In this document: positions 34,282 through 40,143 of the stretch, in pieces
Layout: the number at the start of each line of letters is the position of its first letter
How positions within the stretch are numbered: position 1 is the stretch's first letter
From: an uncultured Spirochaetales bacterium
GTDB taxonomy: Bacteria; Spirochaetota; Spirochaetia; Sphaerochaetales; Sphaerochaetaceae
NCBI GenBank assembly: GCA_944388965.1
Contig: CALXKL010000013.1
Location: 1 to 44,137 of the forward strand
Direction: 5' to 3'
DNA: 44,137 bases
Translations under genes and position numbers: made by a program
Notes under the pieces: model-generated
Told to the model about the DNA's origin: nothing
Database searches by the model: none
The model's input: only the letters and a program-made list of their open reading frames with translations

Positions 34282-34545
34282 CTACTCGATGACGGCCAGG
34301 ATGTCTGCAGCCGCGAGGATGAGGTAGTCGACGCCATCCGCCTTGACTGCCGTTCCGGCATACTTGTCATGGAGGATCTTCTGGCCAGCCTTGACCTTGA
34401 TGTCCTCGCTGTCGCCGATTGCGATGACCTCGGCGATCTGTGTCTTCTCCTGGCTGGTCTGCGGGATATAGAGACCGCTTGCGGTCTTCTCCTCAGCCTC
34501 TGCGCTTCTCACCAGGACCCTGTCGTTCAAAGGAATGATCTTCAT
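34282..34545 (-). CDS. groES: Co-chaperonin GroES
   Basis: 87 residues from the ATG at 34545, with GGAGGAG upstream. GroES caps the GroEL cage. The N-terminal IIPLNDRVLVR, mobile loop EEKTASGLYIPQTSQEKTQIAEVIAIG, and LHDKYAGTAVKADGVDYLILAAADILAVIE match the family. GroEL is not adjacent (the other side is dinG); separate groES and groEL are known in treponemes. A strong palindrome lies between promoter and start. Confidence 0.95.
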   Translation of the reverse strand: MKIIPLNDRVLVRSAEAEEKTASGLYIPQTSQEKTQIAEVIAIGDSEDIKVKAGQKILHDKYAGTAVKADGVDYLILAAADILAVIE

Positions 34546-34587
34546 ATGTGTCTCTCTCCTCCATTGATTGTAGTTGCACTCGGATGC

Positions 34588-34604
34588 CGGGACGTGTCGT
34601 CCCG
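34588..34604. promoter_or_regulatory. 17-bp palindrome in the groES leader
   Basis: CGGGACG-TGT-CGTCCCG, perfect 7-bp arms, 43-59 bp upstream of the groES ATG and just downstream of the promoter. It is not a CIRCE element. Possible repressor site or RNA hairpin. Confidence 0.5.
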
Positions 34605-34616
34605 ACAACATTGTGT

Positions 34617-34646
34617 AATATAGCCAAAGGTGAGGGGAATCGGCAA
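34617..34646 (-). promoter_or_regulatory. groES promoter
   Basis: Minus strand TTGCCG (34646-34641), 18-bp spacer, TATATT (34622-34617). It is a housekeeping-type promoter about 70 bp upstream of the start. Confidence 0.6.
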
Positions 34647-34667
34647 GATGGCTCAGGGCTACATCGC

Positions 34668-35660
34668 CTAGCTCGACTCCCTCTCGACGAGCGTCGAGCG
34701 GAAGACCAGCTTCTTGACACTGCGCTTCCCGTCGCCCGATTCGATGTCCCGGATCATGAGGTCGATGGCCTCCCTGCCGATTTCGGCGGCAGGAACCTCC
34801 ATGCTGGTCATTGTCGTCTCCAGGTATGAACCCAGGCTTATCCCCGTCAGCGAGATGAGCCTGATGTCCTGGGGGACATTGCGGCCCATCAGCTTAAGCG
34901 TTCTGAGAACACCCATCCCCTGGATGTCCAGCGAAGCAAGGATGCCGTCGATGGCGGAATTCTCCTCCAGAAGCCTCTTCGTGCATTCAGCCCCGTAGTC
35001 GAAGGTGCTGGGGTCGGACTCGGCCATTGCTACGACCGGTTCCAGCCCCAGCTCTCTTATCGCCTTCTGGTAGCCGTTGTAGCGCTCCATGTACGGATGT
35101 ATGAACAGGTTGCCTATTATCAGCCCGATGTTTCTGCATCCCTTCGAATAGAGGTGATGGACCGCATCATAGGCGTTGGCATGGTAGTCCGCGACTATGC
35201 TGGACAGCGTATCCTCCTGATTCCTTATGGCCTGAAGAATGTGTATGCCTTCAGCATCCATGTCCTTCAGGATCCGGTTGTTCCTTCCGGTGCTCGTTAT
35301 GATGATGCCGTCGACGACCCCTCCCCTGAGACGGGATAGGATCTCGCGCTCGGTCGACTCGTCATCGTCGCTGGTACAGATCAGACACTGGTAGTCACGG
35401 CTGCGTGCTCCGTCGCAGATCGCCGGAATCATGTCCGCATAGACCGCATCCGCGAACCGCGGGACCACGATGGCGATGGTCCTCCTCTTGCCATGTCTAA
35501 GCCCCTGTGCAAGCACATTCGGGTGATAGCTCAGCTTCGCCACAGCGTCGAAGATCCTCTTTCTCGTCTCAGGGTGTACATAGGACTTGTTGTTGAGAGC
35601 CCTCGAGACAGTGCTGACATCCACATTGGCCAGTCTGGCCACGTCCTTCAGTGTCGCCAT
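34668..35660 (-). CDS. LacI-family transcriptional regulator
   Basis: 330 residues from ATG 35660, with GGAGG 8-12 nt upstream. The N-terminal helix-turn-helix (TLKDVARLANVDVSTVSRAL) and hinge (HPNVLAQGLRHGKRRTIAIVVP) are typical, followed by a periplasmic-binding-protein-like sensor domain (ADMIPAICDGARSRDYQCLI, VDGIIITSTG, RNIGLIIGN, AIDGILASLDIQGMGVLRTL, TTMTSMEVPAAEIGREAIDLMI). The same frame stays open far upstream, but that extension runs across the divergent gene and is not coding. Divergent from a DapA-family gene with three palindromes between, so it most likely controls that gene and the transporter after it. The effector is probably a sugar or sugar acid. Confidence 0.93.
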   Translation of the reverse strand: MATLKDVARLANVDVSTVSRALNNKSYVHPETRKRIFDAVAKLSYHPNVLAQGLRHGKRRTIAIVVPRFADAVYADMIPAICDGARSRDYQCLICTSDDDESTEREILSRLRGGVVDGIIITSTGRNNRILKDMDAEGIHILQAIRNQEDTLSSIVADYHANAYDAVHHLYSKGCRNIGLIIGNLFIHPYMERYNGYQKAIRELGLEPVVAMAESDPSTFDYGAECTKRLLEENSAIDGILASLDIQGMGVLRTLKLMGRNVPQDIRLISLTGISLGSYLETTMTSMEVPAAEIGREAIDLMIRDIESGDGKRSVKKLVFRSTLVERESS

Positions 35661-35683
35661 ATGATCCTCCGAAGGAAATTGTA

Positions 35684-35697
35684 TGCAATATTTTGCA
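35684..35697. promoter_or_regulatory. Palindromic operator candidate 1
   Basis: TGCAA-TATT-TTGCA, 24 bp before the lacI-family start codon. Same half-sites as candidate 2; a likely autoregulatory site. Confidence 0.5.
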
Positions 35698-35723
35698 GAA
35701 AAGCAAAGATCGGATCGTGACAT

Positions 35724-35739
35724 CTGCAACACCTTGCAG
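35724..35739. promoter_or_regulatory. Palindromic operator candidate 2
   Basis: CTGCAA-CACC-TTGCAG, perfect 6-bp arms in the middle of the divergent region. It matches candidate 1 at TGCAA-N4-TTGCA. Confidence 0.5.
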
Positions 35740-35752
35740 GTTTTCAAATTCG

Positions 35753-35768
35753 TTTGCGCATTCGCAAA
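35753..35768. promoter_or_regulatory. Palindrome TTTGCG-CATT-CGCAAA
   Basis: Perfect 6-bp arms, 41 bp from candidate 1 and 29 bp from candidate 2 roughly centre to centre. It has different half-site order from the other two but the usual 4-bp centre, so it may be a second site type or bind another regulator. Confidence 0.4.
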
Positions 35769-35864
35769 TGAGGATTGAATATGAAAACGTCGAAAGACAA
35801 ACGATTGCAGAAGGCAGTGCGCAGGCCGGATGCGACGGACAAGACAAGAAAGGAGAAAACACTT

Positions 35865-36839
35865 ATGGCCAAGACAAAGAACTTCAAGACGATCTTCCCT
35901 GCAGTATCGGTTCCTCTCAACGAGGACTATTCGATCAACGAAGAGGAGTTCAGGGTCTACCTCAGATGGATCAAGAGCTTCTATGACCAGGGCATCCAGG
36001 GCATCGTCGTCAACGGACATACCGGTGAGATCACCGGCCTGAGAAGGGCCGAGAGGAAGCGCGTCATCGAAATCGCTAACGAGGAGGTCGGTGACAAGAT
36101 GACAATCGTCAGCGGCATAAACTGCGAGAACACCATCGAGTCGATCGAGATGGCTGCCGAGGCCAAGGCCGCCGGGGCCGATGCAATCCTGCTTATGCCT
36201 CCACACATGTGGCTTCGTTTCGGCATGAACCCGAATGCTCCATTCGAATACGTCAAGGAAGTCGCGGAGGGGGCCGACATAGACATCGTCATCCACCTCT
36301 ATCCTGCAACAAGCAAGGCGTTCTATCCCGTCGAGACACTGATCAAGATGTGCAAGGAGATCGACCACGTAAAGTGCATCAAGATGGGTACCCGCGTCAC
36401 CTCGATCTACGAGCATGACGTCAGACTGCTTCGCCAGGAGTGTCCGGACATCTCCCTGATCACATGCCACGACGAGACGCTGTGCGTCAGCTGGTTCCCC
36501 GGAATGGACGGTGCCCTCATCGGATTCGCAGGCTGTGTACCTGAGCTCATCTGCCCGGCATGGGAGGTCTTCAGGAATCCCGACAAGCACACACTCAAGG
36601 AGGCCCAGGACTGGTCCAACAGGATCTACTACATCTCCCAGGCCATATACGGTGGCGGTCAGCCCTCCGGCGAGGCCCATGCAAGACTCAAGGAGGCCCT
36701 CTACCAGAGAGGAGTGTTCTCCAACGCCATCATGAGGAAGCCGGTCCTTCCGCTCGACGACGAGGAGAAGGCATGGGTCGCCCTCGGACTGGAGAAGAGC
36801 CAGCTCGGCAAGGTAGACATGAGCAAGTACGCAAAGTAA
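35865..36839 (+). CDS. Dihydrodipicolinate synthase/N-acetylneuraminate lyase family protein
   Basis: 324 residues from ATG 35865 (AAGGAG upstream). An earlier in-frame ATG at 35781 would add 28 basic, non-conserved residues. A class I aldolase TIM barrel: GHTGE (51-55) replaces the family's GTTGE, Tyr146 lies in IVIHLYPATS and the Schiff-base Lys173 in VKCIKMGTR. Family members make or cleave 2-keto acids (DapA, NanA, KDG aldolase, KDGDH and others). Regulation by a LacI-type protein and linkage to a transporter favour a catabolic substrate over lysine synthesis. The exact substrate cannot be read from sequence. A hairpin terminator follows before the transporter gene, so the latter may be expressed by read-through. 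Confidence 0.85.
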   Translation: MAKTKNFKTIFPAVSVPLNEDYSINEEEFRVYLRWIKSFYDQGIQGIVVNGHTGEITGLRRAERKRVIEIANEEVGDKMTIVSGINCENTIESIEMAAEAKAAGADAILLMPPHMWLRFGMNPNAPFEYVKEVAEGADIDIVIHLYPATSKAFYPVETLIKMCKEIDHVKCIKMGTRVTSIYEHDVRLLRQECPDISLITCHDETLCVSWFPGMDGALIGFAGCVPELICPAWEVFRNPDKHTLKEAQDWSNRIYYISQAIYGGGQPSGEAHARLKEALYQRGVFSNAIMRKPVLPLDDEEKAWVALGLEKSQLGKVDMSKYAK

Positions 36840-36867
36840 ATCGTCATCGGTTGTGAATAGTCGAATC

Positions 36868-36912
36868 CGGCACCCTGATCGAGAACCTGTCTTCCTGTCA
36901 GGGTGCCGTTTT
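36868..36912 (+). terminator. Intra-operon terminator before the Nramp-like gene
   Basis: Perfect 11-bp stem (36868-36878 with 36898-36908), 19-nt loop, then TTTT. It would lower expression of the transporter relative to the DapA-family gene. Confidence 0.75.
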
Positions 36913-36936
36913 CATCCCTTAAAGGAGGCTGGCATA

Positions 36937-38220
36937 ATGTCAGAAGAGAGAATGGAAGAGAAAAGGATTAACGAGGAGTCCTTCGATCCGTCACAGGTCA
37001 GGAAGCTCTCCTTCGTCGAGATAATGAAGAAGATAGGTCCGGGCATCATACTCAGCGGAATCGTCATCGGACCCGGTGCCATCACGACCGCGGCGAATCT
37101 CGGTGCATCGTATGGCTATTCTCTGATGTGGATGTACATACTTGTGGCGTTCATGGGATCGGTCTACGTGATGACGACCTACAGACTGTCGATGCTCACC
37201 GGCATGCCGACGCTGCATGCGATCAGGAAGTACTACGGAAAGGGAGCGGCCGCCTTCACCGGAGTCGCACTGTTCCTGACATGCCTGTTCTTCACCATGG
37301 GCAACATCTCCGGTTCCGGTACCGGACTGCAACTGCTGTTCGGCATCAACTGGAAGCTCGGCTCCGTCATTATGCTTGCGGTGCTTTTCGCCCTGTATTT
37401 CGCAAAGAACGTCTACTCGAAGATAGAGAAGGGTGTCACGATCTGCATCTTCGCAATGATCATCGCGTTCTATGTGACCCTGGTCGGTGTGGGTGGACCG
37501 GAGTGGGGGCCTTTCGCAAAGGGCGTGGTCACGATCGGAAACTTCCCTGAGGGAAGCGTCGTCGCCGCCCTGGGCTTCCTGTCCACGCATGCGGCAATCA
37601 CGACTGGCATATACGGAACATACCTGGGAAAGGAGAAGAAGTTGACCAGGGCCGACCTGTTCAACGGAGCGATGAAGGCCGATGCAATCGCGCACGTCGT
37701 GTGTGTCATCCTCATAAGCGCCGCGATCATGCTCGTCGGTGCGATCGTCCTCCATCCGCAGGGCATCTCGATCAGCCAGCCGGCACAGCTTGCAGACCTT
37801 CTGTCTCCGGTGTTCGGAAGAGCCGCATATGTCATCATGGGCATAGCGCTGTTGGGAGCTGCGTTCTCCTCGCTGCTTGGCAATACGCAGAGGGGACTCG
37901 TCCTTCTGAATGCAGGCTTCGACAAGCCGACGCAGCTCGACAGCAGGTTCATCAAGTACGGTTCGGTCATTGTTCTTGTTGCGTGCACTGCCATATGCTT
38001 CATCTACAACGGATCACCGGTCCAGCTGATCCTGATCGCCAACTACGCGACATGCATCGCGACGCCTGTCGCGGGAGCCTTCGTCACACTGATGCTCTGG
38101 AGAAAGGACACCACCGGCGGTCTCAAGGCACCGACGGCCCTGCGCGTCTGCATGACGATCTGTTACGTCGTCTGTCTGATTCTTACCGGCTTCTCGCTAT
38201 ATGACCTGATCCTTGGCTGA
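36937..38220 (+). CDS. Nramp-fold transporter lacking canonical metal-binding residues
   Basis: 427 residues from ATG 36937, which has AAAGGAGG upstream. Eleven or so hydrophobic segments and overall Nramp (MntH/SLC11) similarity: IGPGIILSGIVIGPGAITTAANLGASYGYSLMW aligns with the TM1 region of MntH. There the DPGN metal-ligand motif is replaced by GPGA (45-48), and in TM6 the M-P-H ligand motif becomes S-T-H (AALGFLSTHAAITTG). True Mn/Fe transporters need the Asp, Asn and Met. The substrate is therefore probably something other than Mn2+, perhaps another cation or the organic acid handled by the linked DapA-family enzyme. Called Nramp-like by fold only. Confidence 0.8.
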   Translation: MSEERMEEKRINEESFDPSQVRKLSFVEIMKKIGPGIILSGIVIGPGAITTAANLGASYGYSLMWMYILVAFMGSVYVMTTYRLSMLTGMPTLHAIRKYYGKGAAAFTGVALFLTCLFFTMGNISGSGTGLQLLFGINWKLGSVIMLAVLFALYFAKNVYSKIEKGVTICIFAMIIAFYVTLVGVGGPEWGPFAKGVVTIGNFPEGSVVAALGFLSTHAAITTGIYGTYLGKEKKLTRADLFNGAMKADAIAHVVCVILISAAIMLVGAIVLHPQGISISQPAQLADLLSPVFGRAAYVIMGIALLGAAFSSLLGNTQRGLVLLNAGFDKPTQLDSRFIKYGSVIVLVACTAICFIYNGSPVQLILIANYATCIATPVAGAFVTLMLWRKDTTGGLKAPTALRVCMTICYVVCLILTGFSLYDLILG

Positions 38221-38247
38221 GGTGACGGAATTCTCCTTGAGAGCCTT

Positions 38248-38276
38248 GGGATGCCTGGAGACGGGCATCCCTTTTC
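38248..38276 (+). terminator. Terminator after the Nramp-like gene
   Basis: GGGATGCC/GGCATCCC 8-bp stem (38248-38255 with 38264-38271), 8-nt loop, TTTTCC tail. Confidence 0.85.
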
Positions 38277-38305
38277 CGTGTTCAGGTGAGAAAAAAGGTA
38301 ACAGT

Positions 38306-38761
38306 GTGAAGAAATTCTGCTTCGCCCTCTTGCCGTTCGACGATTGCGTTGTTATCTCTAGGGCAAGGAAGCTGGACAGGAACATGGACATGAGAAGGAT
38401 GAACAGTCTCATCTACCTGAAGAGGGCGAGACAGGCGGCCGAAAGGGGCGACCTGGAATGTTGTATCTCCAGCTATGTCAAGGGTTTCTACCTGAGGTGC
38501 ACCGCAAGCGGCTTCTTCGACATAGAGTTCTCAAGCTTCTTCGACTACCAGTTCAGGGTGTATCTCACGGGTCGACGCGACTTCTCGATTCCCCTTTGCG
38601 AAGGCGACGAGGTCTGTTCTTTAATAAAGGACACCTTCGAGCAGATGAAGATATCCCTGTCGCATAGTCCTTTCGACATCCAGGCGGACGGGGAATGGAA
38701 CCTCCTGAAGGACCTCAGAATCGATTTCAGGGAGAAAAGGACACCTTTCCTGAGTGCATGA
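38306..38761 (+). CDS. Hypothetical protein, about 150 residues
   Basis: Not recognised. The start is taken as GTG 38306 with AAGG a few bases upstream; ATG 38384 is the alternative and would give about 125 residues. No signal peptide or membrane segment. The N-terminal half is basic and helical (MNSLIYLKRARQAAERGDLECCISSYVKGFYLRC), reminiscent of a single TPR-like helix pair; the rest is mixed (FDIEFSSFFDYQFRVYL, then SLIKDTFEQMKISL). It sits alone between a terminator and the regulatory region of the sigma factor gene. Base usage resembles its neighbours. Confidence 0.55.
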   Translation: MKKFCFALLPFDDCVVISRARKLDRNMDMRRMNSLIYLKRARQAAERGDLECCISSYVKGFYLRCTASGFFDIEFSSFFDYQFRVYLTGRRDFSIPLCEGDEVCSLIKDTFEQMKISLSHSPFDIQADGEWNLLKDLRIDFREKRTPFLSA

Positions 38762-38771
38762 AGAGCGGGTG

Positions 38772-38788
38772 CGTGTCAAATCGACACG
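38772..38788. promoter_or_regulatory. Upstream activator site candidate 1 (CGTGTC-N5-GACACG)
   Basis: CGTGTC-AAATC-GACACG, perfect 6-bp arms, centred about 149 bp before the expected transcription start of the sigma-54 promoter at 38903. Shares GTGTC-N5-GACAC with candidate 2, exactly 40 bp away. Confidence 0.6.
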
Positions 38789-38812
38789 GAAAATCCGGTT
38801 CCGCATACGTGT

Positions 38813-38827
38813 GTGTCGTAATGACAC
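38813..38827. promoter_or_regulatory. Upstream activator site candidate 2 (GTGTC-N5-GACAC)
   Basis: GTGTC-GTAAT-GACAC, centred about 109 bp before the expected start. Paired palindromes at -100 to -150 are the usual layout for NtrC-class activators. Confidence 0.6.
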
Positions 38828-38902
38828 GTAGTTTAGCAGATTTCGACTGATTCACCCCTGTTTCCGACGTCATTTTCAATGCAAATCATTGTGGGTGCAT
38901 GT

Positions 38903-38918
38903 TGGCACGTCTATTGCT
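38903..38918 (+). promoter_or_regulatory. Sigma-54 (-24/-12) promoter
   Basis: TGGCACG-TCTA-TTGCT is a full match to the sigma-54 consensus TGGCACR-N4-TTGCW, with the invariant GG (38904-38905) and GC (38916-38917) exactly 10 bp apart. Transcription should begin near 38929, 16 bp before the ATG of the sigma factor gene and just upstream of its AGGAG site. Confidence 0.85.
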
Positions 38919-38944
38919 TGTCAAATGGCATAGGAGAAATGGAG

Positions 38945-39820
38945 ATGTCAAGGAAAATGCTCAACGACACGATTGAAATGGAAGACGAGAAGGATGTCCT
39001 GTCCATATATCTCAAGGAGATCAACAGGGTTCCTCTTCTCGACCATGACGAGGAGTATGACCTGGCAGTCAGGGCCCAGAAGGGCGACGAGAAGGCAAGA
39101 GAGAGACTGGTCAGCGCCAACCTCCGCTTTGTCGTGGCGGTTGCGAAGAAATACCAGGGACAGGGGCTGCCTCTGGAGGACCTCATAGACGAGGGCAACA
39201 TCGGTCTGCTGATAGCGATGGACAAGTTCGAGCCCGAAAAGGGATACCACTTCATCTCCTACGCCGTCTGGTGGATCAGACAGTCGATCATGAAGGCGAT
39301 CTGCGAGAAGAGCAGGGCGGTGAGACTGCCCCTCAACAGGGCCAATGAGCTGTTCCAGATACAGAAGGCGCAGAAGAACCTGATGCACGCTTCGGCAGGT
39401 GGAGAGGTGTCAATCGAGGAGATCGCCAAGGAGGCGGGACTCGAACCCGCGCTTGTCGGCGAGCTTCTTTCGATCTCGCGCGAGACGGTCTCGTTCGACA
39501 CCCCGGTGGGCAACGGATCGGACTCCTCGTCCAGCAGGTTGGGCGACTTCATCGAAGACGACGGTTTCGGACCCGAGGAGCTGGCGATGCAGAAGTGCCT
39601 CAGGGAGGATATCGACAAGGTGCTCTCCACGCTCAGCGAGAAGGAGCGCGACATCATCACGCTGCGCTTCGGTCTGAACGATACGGCACCTATGAGCCTC
39701 AAGGAGATAGGCGAGATGTACAACCTGACAAAGGAGAGGATCCGCCAGATCGAGAAGAGGGCGCTCGAGCGCCTGAAGCAGCCCGGACGGGCGAAGATGC
39801 TCGAAAGCTATACCGCCTGA
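38945..39820 (+). CDS. rpoS: RpoS-like (group 2) sigma-70 family factor
   Basis: 291 residues from ATG 38945; AGGAG (38932-38936) favours it over ATG 38939. Region 1.2 (VLSIYLKEINRVPLL), region 2 (RERLVSANLRFVVAVAKKY, DLIDEGNIGLLIAMDKFEPEKGYHFISYAVWWIRQSIMKAI), region 3 (SIEEIAKEAGL) and region 4 (LKEIGEMYNLTKERIRQIEKRALERL) are all present. Region 1.1 and the long non-conserved insert of a housekeeping RpoD are absent, which makes it an alternative factor of RpoS size. It stands alone behind a consensus sigma-54 promoter with two upstream palindromes, so its synthesis should depend on RpoN and an NtrC-type activator. A true RpoD of a reduced type is the alternative, but sigma-54 control argues against it. 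Confidence 0.85.
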   Translation: MSRKMLNDTIEMEDEKDVLSIYLKEINRVPLLDHDEEYDLAVRAQKGDEKARERLVSANLRFVVAVAKKYQGQGLPLEDLIDEGNIGLLIAMDKFEPEKGYHFISYAVWWIRQSIMKAICEKSRAVRLPLNRANELFQIQKAQKNLMHASAGGEVSIEEIAKEAGLEPALVGELLSISRETVSFDTPVGNGSDSSSSRLGDFIEDDGFGPEELAMQKCLREDIDKVLSTLSEKERDIITLRFGLNDTAPMSLKEIGEMYNLTKERIRQIEKRALERLKQPGRAKMLESYTA

Positions 39821-39849
39821 CGGAATATCCGCCGGCGACTTTCATGCAG

Positions 39850-39891
39850 ACCGGATGCATGGGTGGATGACGCCCGTGTGTCCGGTTTTTC
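39850..39891 (+). terminator. Terminator of the sigma factor gene
   Basis: ACCGGA/TCCGGT outer stem (39850-39855 with 39881-39886) with further GGG/CCC pairing inside and TTTTT at 39887-39891. Confidence 0.7.
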
Positions 39892-39999
39892 ATTGTTTTG
39901 AAAATGAAACCAGATTCCATTATTGCAAATGCCAAGGCTAACTGCTTCACCCCCAAGGACTTACATCCGCACAGTCTTTCATAGGAATCTTGTAAGTGC

Positions 40000-40014
40000 T
40001 TGCTTGGTAAGCAA
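40000..40014. promoter_or_regulatory. Palindrome abutting the ppdK -35 box
   Basis: TTGCTT-GGT-AAGCAA, perfect 6-bp arms ending one base before TTGACT. The position fits an activator or repressor site. Confidence 0.45.
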
Positions 40015-40042
40015 TTGACTATCTGACAGGATTTGATAGAAT
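40015..40042 (+). promoter_or_regulatory. ppdK promoter
   Basis: TTGACT (40015-40020), 16 bp, TAGAAT (40037-40042). This gives a leader of about 90 nt that contains a short ORF. The rest of the gap from 39892 holds nothing else I can name. Confidence 0.65.
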
Positions 40043-40107
40043 GAATCTGTTGAGCATGTTTCTATCATGCCTTTCGACACAGGAAAAAACTATCAAAGGA
40101 GGACAGC

Positions 40108-40143
40108 ATGGCAGGTGTGCCATGCGTCGTGATTCGAAGATGA
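40108..40143 (+). CDS. 11-codon upstream ORF coupled to ppdK
   Basis: ATG 40108 has the strongest ribosome site in the area (AAAGGAGG at 40096-40103). It encodes MAGVPCVVIRR and stops at TGA 40141-40143, which overlaps the ppdK ATG (ATGA). Its start codon lies in a perfect hairpin ATGGCA-GGTG-TGCCAT (40108-40123). It is likely a leader peptide for translational coupling; a sequencing or real frameshift at the ppdK 5' end is the alternative. Confidence 0.5.
   Translation: MAGVPCVVIRR

Noticed and set aside
34570-34620. CIRCE/HrcA element before groES
   Set aside because: Only one half-site-like GAGTGCAAC is present (minus strand), without a matching partner at the right spacing.
34668-36680. 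670-residue minus-strand frame ending in the LacI regulator
   Set aside because: The part upstream of 35660 runs antisense through the DapA-family gene and the palindromes; the LacI N-terminus and ribosome site fix the start at 35660.
36925-36960. Sigma-54-like TGGCAT before the Nramp-like gene
   Set aside because: No GC element at the required 10-bp spacing; the gene has a strong ribosome site exactly there.
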